A stretch of 64,000 nt of DNA from Alexandriicola marinus (GCF_004000435.1 NZ_RBVZ01000008.1:40630-104629), one strand, 5' to 3'; shown: positions 43,741 through 53,403, counted from the first letter of the stretch. The notes: generated by a model from the sequence alone, not told the origin. Numbers and translations: made by a program.

Positions 43741-45051
43741 ATGAACGCCCCTTCCCGCACCGCCCCGGACCAGAACTCGGCCTTCTTCACCGAACCCCTG
43801 TCGAGCCGCGACCCGGAGATCTTCGGCGCGATCACGAAAGAGCTGAATCGGCAGCGCAAGGAAATCGAGCTGATCGCGAGCGAGAACATCGTCAGCCATG
43901 CCGTGATGGAAGCGCAGGGCTCGGTGATGACGAACAAATATGCCGAAGGCTATCCGGGCCGGCGCTATTATGGCGGCTGCGAGTACGTCGACATCGCCGA
44001 GAACCTTGCCATCGACCGGGCAAAGGAATTGTTCGGCTGTGGCTTTGCGAATGTGCAGCCCAATTCCGGCAGCCAGGCGAACCAGGGTGTGTTTCAGGCG
44101 CTCCTCCAGCCCGGCGACACGATCCTCGGGATGAGCCTCGATGCAGGCGGTCACCTGACCCACGGCGCGAAACCCAACCAGTCGGGCAAATGGTTCAACG
44201 CGATCCAATACGGCGTGCGGCGTCAGGACAGCCAGATCGACTATGACCAGATCCAGGCCCTGGCCACCGAACATCAGCCCAAGATGCTGATCGCAGGCGG
44301 ATCGGCCATCCCGCGAATCATCGATTTCGCGAAGATGCGCGAGATCGCCGACAGCGTGGGCGCCTGGCTTCTGGTCGACATGGCCCATTTCGCGGGTCTG
44401 GTCGCCGCGGGCATCTATCCTTCGCCCTTCCCGCATGCGCATGTGGCCACGACCACGACGCACAAGACGCTGCGCGGGCCGCGCGGCGGCATGATCCTCA
44501 CCAATGACGAGGCGCTGGCCAAGAAGTTCAATTCCGCGATTTTCCCCGGCATTCAGGGCGGGCCGCTGATGCATGTGATCGCCGGCAAGGCCGTCGCCTT
44601 CGGCGAGGCGCTTCGCCCCGAATTCCGCGCCTACCAGGAACAGGTGGTCAAAAACGCGATCGCGCTGGCCGATGAACTGGTCAAGGGCGGGCTTGATATC
44701 GTCACCGGCGGCACCGACAGCCACGTGATGCTCGTCGATCTTCGGCCCAAGGGCGTGAAGGGCAACGAGACCGAAAAGGCGCTGGGTCGCGCCCATATCA
44801 CCTGCAACAAGAACGGGATCCCGTTCGATCCGGAAAAACCGATGGTGACCTCCGGCGTCCGTCTGGGCACGCCTGCCGGCACGACGCGCGGTTTCGGCGA
44901 GGAGGAATTCCGCCAGGTCGCGCGCTGGATCGTCGAAGTGACCGACGGTCTTGCGCAGAACGGTGCCGAGGGCAATGCCGAGGTCGAGGCCAAGGTGAAG
45001 GCCGAGGTCGAGGCGCTGTGCGACCGGTTCCCCATCTATCCGACGCTGTGA
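43741..45051 (+). CDS. glyA: Serine hydroxymethyltransferase
   Basis: 436 residues, PLP enzyme interconverting serine + THF and glycine + 5,10-methylene-THF. Motifs: [10 protein letters not shown] (about 42-51), [13 protein letters not shown] (about 64-76), the PLP Lys in [13 protein letters not shown] (about 238-250). AGGAG precedes ATG 43741; upstream open frame is not coding. It links to the sarcosine oxidase genes through the one-carbon pool. No glycine riboswitch was seen in the leader. Confidence 0.96.
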   Translation: MNAPSRTAPDQNSAFFTEPLSSRDPEIFGAITKELNRQRKEIELIASENIVSHAVMEAQGSVMTNKYAEGYPGRRYYGGCEYVDIAENLAIDRAKELFGCGFANVQPNSGSQANQGVFQALLQPGDTILGMSLDAGGHLTHGAKPNQSGKWFNAIQYGVRRQDSQIDYDQIQALATEHQPKMLIAGGSAIPRIIDFAKMREIADSVGAWLLVDMAHFAGLVAAGIYPSPFPHAHVATTTTHKTLRGPRGGMILTNDEALAKKFNSAIFPGIQGGPLMHVIAGKAVAFGEALRPEFRAYQEQVVKNAIALADELVKGGLDIVTGGTDSHVMLVDLRPKGVKGNETEKALGRAHITCNKNGIPFDPEKPMVTSGVRLGTPAGTTRGFGEEEFRQVARWIVEVTDGLAQNGAEGNAEVEAKVKAEVEALCDRFPIYPTL

Positions 45052-45067
45052 CACCGATCCCGCGGTG

Positions 45068-45466
45068 ATGCGTCCCGTCACGATCATATCGCACCAGGCA
45101 GTGAAGGGCCTAGTCCACGAGATCGCACGCGGTCTCGTGACCGGCCTGCTGATCGCGATGCTGGTCGTCACGGGACAGCTGGTCGCGCAGGCCAAGGGCA
45201 ATGCGCCGCCCGACATGGCAGGCTCTCTGTGCCTGTCGGGCAGCATCGTGACCTTCACCATCGGCGAGGACGGGACACCCGAGGGGCCTGCGCATATCTG
45301 CCCCGACGCCCTTGTGGTCGCGGTCGCGGGCAGCACGCCCCCGGTGCCCGCCGCGCTCTGGCGCCTGAGCCTTCACGCGCCCCATGTGGTGGCGGATGCG
45401 CAGCGCGTCTCCGGCCCGTCCCCCGAGGATCCCCCACCTGCCCGCGCGCCCCCGTCGCTGGTCTGA
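45068..45466 (+). CDS. Small membrane/exported protein, DUF2946-like
   Basis: 132 residues with one hydrophobic segment (about 21-42, ARGLVTGLLIAMLVVTGQLVAQA) and a downstream part with CLSGSIVTFTIGEDGTPEGPAHICPDAL; the tail is Pro/Ala-rich. The two-Cys-plus-His spacing resembles DUF2946 proteins found near copper genes, but the match is weak. It starts 16 bases after glyA and precedes a PCuAC copper chaperone by 37 bases, so a copper-related role is inferred from position. Confidence 0.6.
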   Translation: MRPVTIISHQAVKGLVHEIARGLVTGLLIAMLVVTGQLVAQAKGNAPPDMAGSLCLSGSIVTFTIGEDGTPEGPAHICPDALVVAVAGSTPPVPAALWRLSLHAPHVVADAQRVSGPSPEDPPPARAPPSLV

Positions 45467-45503
45467 GCCCAAGAACCTCAACTCAGACCGAACGGATTAC
45501 ACA

Positions 45504-45944
45504 ATGAAACTGACTCAGCTGATGGCGGCTCTTGCCGTCCCCCTTTGCCTTGGCAGCGCGGCCCTCGCGCAGACGATCGAGATCGAAGGCGCCTATGCGC
45601 GAACCTCGTTCAGCGGGGCGCCAGCCGGCGCCGCGTTCATGACGATCACAAATACCGGCACGACCGATGACCGGCTTGTCGCGGCACGGTCCGACGCCGC
45701 GGCCCGGGTCGAACTGCACACACATATCGATGCCGGCGACGGCGTCATGCAGATGCGCGAGGTCGAGGATGGATTTCCTCTGCCCGCGGGGGGCGCGGCC
45801 GTTCTTGAGCGTGGTGGCGATCACGTCATGTTCATGGGGATCGGCGCCCCGTGGGAAGAGGACGGCACCGTCAACGTCACCCTGATCTTCGAAAGCGGTG
45901 AAGAGATCACGCTCGATCTGCCGATCCGCATCGGCAACAACTGA
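45504..45944 (+). CDS. PCuAC-type periplasmic copper chaperone
   Basis: 146 residues. Signal peptide about 1-22 (ending ALA-QT). The copper site H(M)x10Mx21HxM is seen in HTHIDAGDGVMQM, then GDHVMFMG, where His and Met ligands are preserved. PCuAC proteins deliver Cu(I) to cytochrome oxidase in the periplasm. ATG 45504 begins MKLTQLMAAL; the upstream open frame is not coding. Likely cotranscribed with the preceding small gene. Confidence 0.88.
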   Translation: MKLTQLMAALAVPLCLGSAALAQTIEIEGAYARTSFSGAPAGAAFMTITNTGTTDDRLVAARSDAAARVELHTHIDAGDGVMQMREVEDGFPLPAGGAAVLERGGDHVMFMGIGAPWEEDGTVNVTLIFESGEEITLDLPIRIGNN

Positions 45945-45964
45945 TCCGGCCAGGTCGGCCTGCC

Positions 45965-46279
45965 CTAGCCGCAGGCCGACCGTGTCGCTCCGATGAAATC
46001 GAGATATCTGTCCCAGAAAGCATCCGCGAAGGCGGTGTCGGAAGCGCGGATTTCCTGCGCCCTTTCCGGATCTTCAAAGAAAGTGGCGACGCGTCTCTGA
46101 TCGGAGTTGCTGAGGGTCGCATCGGCAACGGACTGGATACAGGCGCACAGTTGCGGGTTCGCCGCGTCACGATCACTTTCGACGCAGGCGGCCCCGACGG
46201 GGCCACTTACACCGCCACCACCGCCGCCACAGGCGGCGACTGAAACCAGACAGACAAGTCCAACGATCGGACGTTTCAC
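45965..46279 (-). CDS. Small uncharacterised lipoprotein
   Basis: 104 residues from a GTG preceded by AGGAAAGGA. Lipoprotein signal ends LVSVAACGGGGGG (Cys about 16), then CVESDRDAANPQLCACIQSVAD and a charged helical part ending in Cys. Five Cys in the mature protein could pair. Homologues in related bacteria are, as I recall, sometimes labelled arginine transporter; the sequence gives no support for transport. Convergent with the PCuAC gene. Confidence 0.65.
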   Translation of the reverse strand: MKRPIVGLVCLVSVAACGGGGGGVSGPVGAACVESDRDAANPQLCACIQSVADATLSNSDQRRVATFFEDPERAQEIRASDTAFADAFWDRYLDFIGATRSACG

Positions 46280-46472
46280 CGCGCGGTCCTTTCCTAGTGA
46301 ATATCGGGGCGGGTCCTGCCTCATCTTCTGCCCGCGTTGCATGAAGAATGCCTTACCTGCGAGAAACAGGCAATCAATCCATCGGAATCGCCTGAACGGA
46401 AACCACCAAAAGTCGGCCATATTTACGCCCTATTCACACTTTTAGGTTGGAAGTGTTGATAAGGAGGTCGCC

Positions 46473-46670
46473 ATGTCTGCTCTGATCGTCATCTTCGGAA
46501 GTGTTCTTGGACTAGTCGGGGGGGTCTATGCCTTCGCCGTACTCGATATGAACCTTCTGGTTGCGCTTGGTATCTGGTCGATCTCCGGCCCCTTGTGTAT
46601 CGCTCTGATCGCGGTTCTTCATGCGTTTCGTGCCCCGGTCGCCGAACATGGCAACCCGCATACCGCCTGA
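46473..46670 (+). CDS. Small two-helix membrane protein
   Basis: 65 residues with two hydrophobic segments (ALIVIFGSVLGLVGGVYAFAV and LLVALGIWSISGPLCIALIAVL) and a short polar tail. AAGGAGG eight bases before ATG 46473 strongly supports translation. No family recognised. An AT-rich leader with GGCCATATTT precedes it, similar to the region before the cold-shock gene downstream. Confidence 0.65.
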   Translation: MSALIVIFGSVLGLVGGVYAFAVLDMNLLVALGIWSISGPLCIALIAVLHAFRAPVAEHGNPHTA

Positions 46671-46698
46671 ATCCGATCTCCGCTTTTATCGAGAACCC

Positions 46699-46727
46699 TT
46701 GCAAAATTGACCAAAATCCGCCATATT
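46699..46727 (+). promoter_or_regulatory. Candidate promoter of the cold-shock gene
   Basis: TTGCAA (46699-46704), 17-bp spacer, CATATT (46722-46727). Transcription from here would leave a leader of about 108 bases before the csp ATG, of a length typical for cold-responsive csp mRNAs. Confidence 0.55.
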
Positions 46728-46841
46728 TGGCCTGCGACGTTACCTCTTCGACACTGACTCCTTTCACGGCCCAGTCATCGATCAGCACTGACGAGCCGGC
46801 CTGCTGCATGCTGCGAGCGGGAAAACAAAGGAGAAATCACG

Positions 46842-47048
46842 ATGGCCACAGGCACCGTGAAATGGTTCAATACAACCAAAGGCTACGGCTTCATTGCGCC
46901 CGACGGCGGATCCAAGGACGTGTTCGTCCACATTTCCGCGGTTGAGCGGTCCGGCCTGACCGGACTTCAGGACAACCAGAAGGTCACCTTCGACATCGAA
47001 GCTGGCCGTGACGGGCGCGAAGCCGCCATCAATCTGGCACTCGCCTGA
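46842..47048 (+). CDS. cspA: Cold shock protein (CspA family)
   Basis: 68 residues, a single cold-shock OB-fold domain. RNP1 is GYGFIAPD (KGYGFI) and RNP2 is VFVHIS; the N-terminus [10 protein letters not shown] is standard. RNA chaperone; several copies are usual per genome. AAAGGAG precedes the ATG. A strong hairpin follows the stop. Confidence 0.95.
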   Translation: MATGTVKWFNTTKGYGFIAPDGGSKDVFVHISAVERSGLTGLQDNQKVTFDIEAGRDGREAAINLALA

Positions 47049-47058
47049 TCTGAACATC

Positions 47059-47085
47059 GCCCCGTCCGGCCGATCCGGGCGGGGC
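47059..47085 (+). terminator. Hairpin after the cold-shock gene
   Basis: GCCCCG-T-CCGG / CCGG-G-CGGGGC forms an 11-pair stem (one G-T wobble) with a CCGAT loop, ten bases past the csp stop. No T-run follows; it still is the best candidate for the transcript end. Confidence 0.6.
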
Positions 47086-47158
47086 ACCCCGGCACTGGCC
47101 GCCGGAACATCGGGCCAGCCTTTTCCCCAAATCATACCCGACCCGCAGGCAGCCTCTG

Positions 47159-47803
47159 TCAGTCCGATGCCGCGCGTGCAAGTTCGGCGACGGCGGGCCC
47201 GATCGCCTCGACGATCACGGACACGCCGCGGGCGTTGGGGTGCAACCCGTCGGATTGCATGAACGCGCCCAGATCCCCGCCATCGGCGGCCGCCTGCAGC
47301 CCGTCGAAGAAATCCGGAACCAGCGCGGCGCCGAACTCCCGCGCGAGATCGGGATACATGCTGTCGAAGGCCTGTTTGAACTCCGGTCCGTAATTCGGCC
47401 CCGATTCGAGCCCCACGATCAGAACCTCGACCTCGGCCGCCTCGGCCGCCTCGAGGATCCCGCGCAGATTGGCGCGGCTATTGGCCGGATCGATGCCGCG
47501 CAGGAAATCGTTCCCGCCAAGCGCAACGATCATCGCATCGACATCCTCGGTCAGGGTCCAGCCGACACGGGCCAGCCCGCCCGCCGTCGTGTCGCCCGAG
47601 ACACCCGCATTGATGAGCTCGGTCTCGAGACCGGCCTCGTCAAGCCAGCCCTGCAGCTGAGGAACGAACCCCTCCTGCTGAGGAAGGCCGTAGCCCTGGG
47701 TCAGGCTGTCTCCGAGGGCGGCGATCGTTACCGGCTCGGCCTGTGCCGCTCCTGCCGCGACGGCCAGAACAAGTGCCGCACCGGCGACCGTGTGCTTGCT
47801 CAT
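47159..47803 (-). CDS. tesA: SGNH-family esterase/lysophospholipase TesA-like
   Basis: 214 residues. Signal peptide about 1-24 (ending GAAQA). SGNH blocks: ALGDSLTQGYG (Ser nucleophile, about 30-40), NAGVSGDTTAGG, GGNDFLRG and DGLHPN with catalytic Asp/His near the end. Periplasmic acyl-ester/thioester hydrolase. It is divergent from an ABC transporter pair; the arrangement tesA / ybbA-ybbP is the same as in E. coli. ATG 47803 decided by the signal peptide; the open frame upstream is not coding. Confidence 0.9.
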   Translation of the reverse strand: MSKHTVAGAALVLAVAAGAAQAEPVTIAALGDSLTQGYGLPQQEGFVPQLQGWLDEAGLETELINAGVSGDTTAGGLARVGWTLTEDVDAMIVALGGNDFLRGIDPANSRANLRGILEAAEAAEVEVLIVGLESGPNYGPEFKQAFDSMYPDLAREFGAALVPDFFDGLQAAADGGDLGAFMQSDGLHPNARGVSVIVEAIGPAVAELARAASD

Positions 47804-47855
47804 TGCGCGAAGAACCCCATATCCCTGAACAAAGCAAAGAGGACCCGAGCACCAG

Positions 47856-48551
47856 ATGCCAGACCCCGCACTCCTCCTGACCGATGCGTCCCTGTCGCTG
47901 ATGGGCAATGCCGGCCGTGTCGATATCCTGCATGACATATCGTTGTCCGTCGAAACGGGCGAAACGCTGGGGCTGGTTGGGCCAAGTGGGTCGGGCAAGT
48001 CGTCGCTCCTGATGCTCATGGGCGGTTTGGAACAGGCCTCGTCTGGCCGGATCACGGCGCTGGGGCAGGATCTGACCTCGATGTCCGAGGACGGTCTGGC
48101 CCGGTTCCGCAGGGATAATATGGGGATCGTCTTCCAGTCCTTCCACCTGATTCCGACGATGACGGCACTGGAAAACGTGGCAACCCCGCTGGAACTCGCC
48201 GGCGTGAAGGATGCATTCGACCGCGCCGCAGCCGAATTGGCCTCGGTCGGTCTGGCCGACCGGGCCGATCATTACCCCTCGCAGATGTCTGGGGGCGAAC
48301 AGCAGCGCGTCGCCCTTGCCCGGGCGTCTGCGCCCCGGCCCCGGATCCTGCTGGCGGATGAGCCGACAGGCAATCTCGACACGACCACGGGGCAGACGAT
48401 CATCGACCTGCTCTTCGCGCTGCGCGACAAACACGGCGCGACGCTGGTTCTCGTGACCCATTCCAACGCGCTGGCCGACAGATGCGACCGGGTCATCCGG
48501 CTTCAGGACGGGCGGATCGCCGACAAGCCGGCGGCACGGGCCGCCGAATGA
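47856..48551 (+). CDS. ybbA: ABC transporter ATP-binding protein (YbbA/LolD-like)
   Basis: 231 residues. Walker A GPSGSGKSS (about 45-53), signature MSGGEQQRV (about 145-153), Walker B ILLADEPTGNLD (about 164-175) and H-loop VTHSN. MacB/LolD-type ATPase that powers mechanotransmission rather than transport through the membrane. Its stop overlaps the permease ATG (ATGA). Divergent from tesA by 52 bp. Confidence 0.92.
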   Translation: MPDPALLLTDASLSLMGNAGRVDILHDISLSVETGETLGLVGPSGSGKSSLLMLMGGLEQASSGRITALGQDLTSMSEDGLARFRRDNMGIVFQSFHLIPTMTALENVATPLELAGVKDAFDRAAAELASVGLADRADHYPSQMSGGEQQRVALARASAPRPRILLADEPTGNLDTTTGQTIIDLLFALRDKHGATLVLVTHSNALADRCDRVIRLQDGRIADKPAARAAE

Positions 48552-51073
48552 GCCTTTCCCTTGCCGCACGTTTCGCCCGACGCGAGTTGCGCGGAGGCCT
48601 GCGCGGCTTTCGCATCTTTCTGGCCTGTCTCGCGCTTGGTGTCGCTGCCATCGCGGCGGTCGGAACCGTCCGCTCGGCCATTCAGGCGGGCCTTGCCGAA
48701 CAGGGCGCCGCGATCCTCGGCGGCGACGCAGAGGTGGAATTCACCTATCGCTTCGCCCGCGATGACGAACGCGCCTATCTCGACGAGATAGCCGACGCCG
48801 TGTCGGAGACGGTCGATTTCCGGTCCATGGCCGTGGTCCGCCGCGGCGACGAGGCCGAACGCGGCCTGACCCAGATCCGCGCAGTCGATGACCTTTATCC
48901 GCTAATCGGCGAGGTCGAGCTTTCGCCCGACATTCCGCTGCCCGAGGCGCTCGGCGGTGACGGATCGCGCCCCGGTGCGGTGATCGAGCGGCTTCTGGCG
49001 GACAGGCTGGGTCTTGCGCCGGGTGACACCTTCGCGCTGGGAACGCAGGACTTTGTTCTGTCGGCCCTGATCGAAAGCTATCCTGACAACGGCTCTGCCG
49101 GGTTCGGCCTGGGGCCACGCACGATCGTTCTGACTCGCGATCTGGAGGCGTCCGGGCTTCTGGCCGAGGGGACATTGTTCTCGACCCAGTACCGGCTCGA
49201 CCTGTCGCCCGATGCGGATTTCGAGGCGTTGCAGATCCGCACCGAAGAGCAGTTTCGCAATACCGGGCTGCGCTGGACGGATGCCCGGCGCGGTGCCGAC
49301 GGGATGCAGGAATTCGTCGATCAGCTGGGGGCCTTCCTGATCCTGATCGGCTTGTCGGGCCTTGCGGTGGGCGGCGTCGGCGTTTCGGCGGCGGTCCGGG
49401 CCTATCTTCAGGGCAAGACCGGCGTGATCGCGACCTTGAAATCGCTGGGCGCGACGCGGCAGACGATCTTTCTGACCTATTTCCTTCAGATCGGCGTGCT
49501 GACGCTGGCGGGCATCGCGATCGGCCTCGTGATCGGCGCAGGCCTGCCGCTTGTGCTGTCACCCGTGATATCGGATGCGTTGCCCCTGCCGGCCAATTTC
49601 GGCATCTACCCGGGTCCTCTGGTCGAGGCCGCGATCTATGGCGCGCTGGCCGCGCTGATCTTTACGCTCTGGCCTCTGGCCCGGACAGAAGAGATCAAGG
49701 CCGCCACCCTGTTTCGCGATGCCTTCGCAGGCGGCAAGGCGCTGCCGCGCTGGCCCTGGCTGATCTGGATGGCGCTGCTCCTCGCGGCGCTTCTGGGGGC
49801 GGCCGTGCTGTTCTCGGGCAATGCCTTCCTGACCCTGTGGACGGCGGGCGGGATCGCGGGGGCGCTGGCAATTCTCGTGGTGGCCGCCCTTGCCGCGCGC
49901 TTCCTTGCACGGCGCGGCACCTTTCTCGCACGGGGCCGCCCCGCGCTGAGGCTGGCGCTGGGGTCGGTCGGTGCGCGCGGGGGAGAGACGACCTCGGTCG
50001 TCCTGTCGCTGGGCCTTGGCCTTGCGGTTCTGTCGGCGGTGGGCCAGATCGACGGCAACCTGCGCCGCGCCATCGCGCAGGATCTGCCCGACATCGCGCC
50101 GTCGTATTTCTTTGTCGATATCCAGCCCGACCAGATCGAGGGCTATCTCGAGAGGCTGAATTCCGATCCGGCCGTCTCCAAGGTGGAGACTGCGCCGATG
50201 CTGCGCGGCATCATCACGCAGGTAAACGGCACCCCCGCGCTCGAGTTGTCGGATCACTGGGTCTTCCAGAGCGATCGCGGTATCACCTATTCGGCCGAGT
50301 TGCCCGACGACACGACGCTGACGGGCGGCGAATGGTGGCCTGCCGATTACAGCGGCCCGCCGCTGGTCAGCTTTTCGCAGGAAGAGGCCGAGGAGATTGG
50401 CCTGCATCTGGGTGACGAGCTGGTGGTCAACATCCTTGGCCGCGATATCACGGCCACGATCGCGAGCTTTCGCGAGGTGAACTTCGAAAACGCCGGGATC
50501 GGGTTTGTCATGTCGATGAACCCCTCGGCCCTTGCCGGTGCCCCGCACAGCTGGATTTCGACCGTCTATGCCGAAGAGGAGGCCGAGGCCCAGATCCTGC
50601 GCGATCTGGCCAATGCCTATCCGAACATCACCGCGATCCGCATCCGCGACGCGATCGACCGTGTGACCGAGGTCGTCGAGGGGATTGCCGCAGCCGTCCG
50701 CTACGGGGCGGCCGCCACGCTGTTCACCGGGTTTCTTGTCCTGATCGGGGCCGCTGCCGCCGGAGAGAGGGCGCGCACCTTCGAAGCCGCCGTTCTCAAG
50801 ACGATCGGGGCCACGCGCGGGCGCATCCTGTCGAGCTTTGCGCTCCGCACCGCCTTTCTCGGGCTTGCCGCCGGGGGCGTGGCCCTGCTGGCCGGCATCC
50901 TCGGGGGGTGGGCTGTCAGCACCTTCGTGATGGAGACCGAATTCTCGATCGTCTGGGGCTCGGCCCTGTGGATCGTGGCGGGCGGCACGCTGGCCACCCT
51001 TCTGGCCGGGCTGGCCTTTGCCCTGCGCCCGCTGGCCGCGCGCCCCGCCCGCGTGCTGAGGGCACGGGAATGA
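48548..51073 (+). CDS. ybbP: ABC transporter permease (YbbP, FtsX family)
   Basis: 841 residues. An N-terminal helix (about 20-40), large periplasmic domain, four-helix FtsX block (about 255-450, with ATLKSLGATRQTIFLTYFLQ), second periplasmic domain and a second FtsX block near the C-terminus (ETIGATRGR-like AVLKTIGATRGRILSSF). Two FtsX units in one chain is the YbbP layout. Function in bacteria is unclear; suggested envelope lipid or lipoprotein handling. Overlaps ybbA and the following GGCT-like gene by four bases each. Confidence 0.9.
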   Translation: MSLSLAARFARRELRGGLRGFRIFLACLALGVAAIAAVGTVRSAIQAGLAEQGAAILGGDAEVEFTYRFARDDERAYLDEIADAVSETVDFRSMAVVRRGDEAERGLTQIRAVDDLYPLIGEVELSPDIPLPEALGGDGSRPGAVIERLLADRLGLAPGDTFALGTQDFVLSALIESYPDNGSAGFGLGPRTIVLTRDLEASGLLAEGTLFSTQYRLDLSPDADFEALQIRTEEQFRNTGLRWTDARRGADGMQEFVDQLGAFLILIGLSGLAVGGVGVSAAVRAYLQGKTGVIATLKSLGATRQTIFLTYFLQIGVLTLAGIAIGLVIGAGLPLVLSPVISDALPLPANFGIYPGPLVEAAIYGALAALIFTLWPLARTEEIKAATLFRDAFAGGKALPRWPWLIWMALLLAALLGAAVLFSGNAFLTLWTAGGIAGALAILVVAALAARFLARRGTFLARGRPALRLALGSVGARGGETTSVVLSLGLGLAVLSAVGQIDGNLRRAIAQDLPDIAPSYFFVDIQPDQIEGYLERLNSDPAVSKVETAPMLRGIITQVNGTPALELSDHWVFQSDRGITYSAELPDDTTLTGGEWWPADYSGPPLVSFSQEEAEEIGLHLGDELVVNILGRDITATIASFREVNFENAGIGFVMSMNPSALAGAPHSWISTVYAEEEAEAQILRDLANAYPNITAIRIRDAIDRVTEVVEGIAAAVRYGAAATLFTGFLVLIGAAAAGERARTFEAAVLKTIGATRGRILSSFALRTAFLGLAAGGVALLAGILGGWAVSTFVMETEFSIVWGSALWIVAGGTLATLLAGLAFALRPLAARPARVLRARE

Positions 51074-51645
51074 GCGATCCACTGTTTTTCGGCTATGGCA
51101 GCCTCGTGAACCTCGCAACCCACGATTACGCCGATCCGCATCCCGCGCGGCTGACAGGGTGGCGCCGGGTCTGGCGCCGAACAACGCTGCGCGATGCGGC
51201 GTTCCTGTCGGTCGAACGCTGCGACACGACCGAGATCGCGGGCATCGTGGCACGGGTGCCCGGCGCGGACTGGGCCGCACTCGATGCCCGTGAAGCCGCC
51301 TATGCCCGACGCGACGTGACCCAGACGGTGCTCCATCCCGGCCAGCCCGGACCGGTCGCGGTCTACGAGGTCGAGGACATCCATCTGTCGGACCGCGACG
51401 ATCACCCGATCCTTCAAAGCTATCTCGATGTGGTGGTGCAAGGTTATCTGCGCGTCTTCGGCGAGACGGAGGCCCATTCCTTTTTCGAGACGACCCATGG
51501 CTGGGACACGCCGATCCTGAACGATCGCGATGATCCGATCTATCCGCGCGCGCAGGCGCTGTCAGCCGAAGAAACCGATTTCGTCGATCAGGCCCTGACC
51601 CGGTTCGGCGGAACCGGGATGATCAGTCGCGCAAAGCGGGCCTGA
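51070..51645 (+). CDS. Gamma-glutamylcyclotransferase-like protein
   Basis: 191 residues, GGCT fold. The substrate loop LFFGYGSLVN (about 5-14) and a candidate catalytic Glu in LDAREAAYARRDV (about 76-80) are visible. Members cleave gamma-glutamyl groups or act on related amides; the precise activity is unknown. Starts in an ATGA overlap with ybbP. Its 3' end overlaps the convergent gltX by 23 bases. Confidence 0.8.
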   Translation: MSDPLFFGYGSLVNLATHDYADPHPARLTGWRRVWRRTTLRDAAFLSVERCDTTEIAGIVARVPGADWAALDAREAAYARRDVTQTVLHPGQPGPVAVYEVEDIHLSDRDDHPILQSYLDVVVQGYLRVFGETEAHSFFETTHGWDTPILNDRDDPIYPRAQALSAEETDFVDQALTRFGGTGMISRAKRA

Positions 51646-52948
51646 CCTGCATCAGCGGCATCACGTCGGCCATCTCGGGCCCGCGGTCCAGCCCGGTCAC
51701 AGCCCGGCGAAGCGGCATGAAGAGCCCCCTGCCCTTGCGGCCCGTGGCGTCCTTCACAGCAGTCGTCCACTGACCCCAGGTTTCGGCCGTGTAGGGCGGC
51801 GCCCCCAGCAGGGCCAGCGCCTCCTCCACGAAGGCCCGATCCTCGTCCTCGGCCCGGCCGCCGGCCTCGCCGGTGAAGACCGACCACCAGCCGGGAAGGT
51901 CCTGCAAGGTCGTGATGTTTTCGCGCACGACGGCCCAGAAGGCCGGTGCGACGTCATCGGGCACGCCAATGGCGCGGATCTGATCGGACACATCCTCGTA
52001 GGGTCGGGTCCCGAGGATACGGGCGGTCAGGGGAAAAAGGTCGGCCGCATCGAATTTCGTCGGCGCTGAGCCGAATTTCGACAGGTCGAACCCGCCGACG
52101 ATGCTCGCCACATCCTCGCGCAATTCCACCGGGTCCGAAGAGCCCAGCCGCGCCATCAGGCTCAGGATCGCCATCGGCTCCACGCCCTGAGCGCGCAGAT
52201 CGCGCAAGGACAGAGTGCCCAGACGTTTCGACAGCGCTTCGCCCTGCGGGCCGGTCAGAAGCGAGTGGTGCGCGAAGCGCGGCACCGTGCCGCCCAACGC
52301 CTCGATGATCTGGATCTGGGTCGCGGTATTCGTCACGTGATCCGAACCGCGCACCACGTCGGTGATCGCCATCTCGGTGTCGTCGACGACAGAGGCGAGC
52401 GTATAGAGGATCTGGCCCGTCTCCTTGATCAGGACGGGATCGGACACGCTGGCCGCGTCGATGGAGATGTCGCCCAGGATGCCGTCGGTCCATTCGATCC
52501 GTTCGTGATCGAGCTTGAAGCGCCAATGCGACCCGCGTTCGGCGCGCAGCTTGTCCTTCTCGGCGTCGGACAGGGCAAGGGCCGAGCGGTCATAGACCGG
52601 CGGCTTGCCCATATTCAGCTGTTTCTTGCGCTTGAGATCAAGTTCGGTCGGGGTCTCGAAACATTCGTAAAGGCGGCCCGCCTCGATCAGCTGCGCCTTG
52701 GCGGCGGCATAGCGATCGAGCCTGTGGGATTGATGTTCGACCCGGTCCCAGTCAAGGCCCAGCCAGTCGAGATCGGCCTTGATCCCGTCAATGTATTCCT
52801 GGCGCGATCGTTCGGCGTCAGTGTCATCGATCCGAAGGATGAATGTCCCCCCGGCAGCGCGCGCGATCGCATAGTTGAACAGAGCGGCGCGCAGGTTTCC
52901 GATGTGAAGCCAACCGGTCGGCGACGGGGCAAAGCGGGTGGTGGTCAT
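51623..52948 (-). CDS. gltX: Glutamyl-tRNA synthetase
   Basis: 441 residues, class I synthetase. HIGH motif is WLHIGNLR (about 15-22), KMSKS motif is LSKRLG (about 238-243). Alphaproteobacteria often have two gltX genes; the short length and FAPSPTGWLHIGN start suit one of them, but which one (tRNA-Glu or tRNA-Gln specific) is unclear. ATG 52948 starts MTTTRFAPSPTG. Overlaps the GGCT-like gene by 23 bases, tail to tail. Confidence 0.93.
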   Translation of the reverse strand: MTTTRFAPSPTGWLHIGNLRAALFNYAIARAAGGTFILRIDDTDAERSRQEYIDGIKADLDWLGLDWDRVEHQSHRLDRYAAAKAQLIEAGRLYECFETPTELDLKRKKQLNMGKPPVYDRSALALSDAEKDKLRAERGSHWRFKLDHERIEWTDGILGDISIDAASVSDPVLIKETGQILYTLASVVDDTEMAITDVVRGSDHVTNTATQIQIIEALGGTVPRFAHHSLLTGPQGEALSKRLGTLSLRDLRAQGVEPMAILSLMARLGSSDPVELREDVASIVGGFDLSKFGSAPTKFDAADLFPLTARILGTRPYEDVSDQIRAIGVPDDVAPAFWAVVRENITTLQDLPGWWSVFTGEAGGRAEDEDRAFVEEALALLGAPPYTAETWGQWTTAVKDATGRKGRGLFMPLRRAVTGLDRGPEMADVMPLMQVRPALRD

Positions 52949-53001
52949 GATGGGTCTCCTTGACGTCAGCCCCTCTTTCACAGCGCACCGGTTTTGTCCA
53001 T

Positions 53002-53403
53002 ATGAGCGGGATGGATATCAATGCCCCAAGCCGCGACGACATCGAATCAATGGCCCGCGACGCCGTCGCGGCCTTGCCCGAGCCGTTTCGCGGACCCGCC
53101 GCCGCGATCGCGATCGTGGTGGAGGATTTTGCCCCGGTCGACATGCTGGCCGATCTCGACATGGATGCCTTTGAACTGACGGGGCTTTATGACGGGATCC
53201 CGATGACCGAGAAATCGGTCATGGATCAGCCGACGGGCCCCGATACGGTCTGGCTGTTCCGGCGCCCGATCATCGACGAATGGGCGGATCGGGGCAACGT
53301 GACGATGCGCGAACTGGTGGCCCATGTGACGATCCACGAACTGGCGCATCACTTCGGCTGGTCCGACGCGGATATCGCCCGGATCGACAAGTGGTGGGAA
53401 TAG
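53002..53403 (+). CDS. Zincin-like metallopeptidase family protein
   Basis: 133 residues ending in a classical zincin motif HELAHHFGWSD (HExxH...D, about 113-123). It matches the short bacterial metallopeptidase family of unknown substrate (DUF1025-type, to my recollection). ATG 53011 is an alternative start. Divergent from gltX. Confidence 0.82.
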   Translation: MSGMDINAPSRDDIESMARDAVAALPEPFRGPAAAIAIVVEDFAPVDMLADLDMDAFELTGLYDGIPMTEKSVMDQPTGPDTVWLFRRPIIDEWADRGNVTMRELVAHVTIHELAHHFGWSDADIARIDKWWE

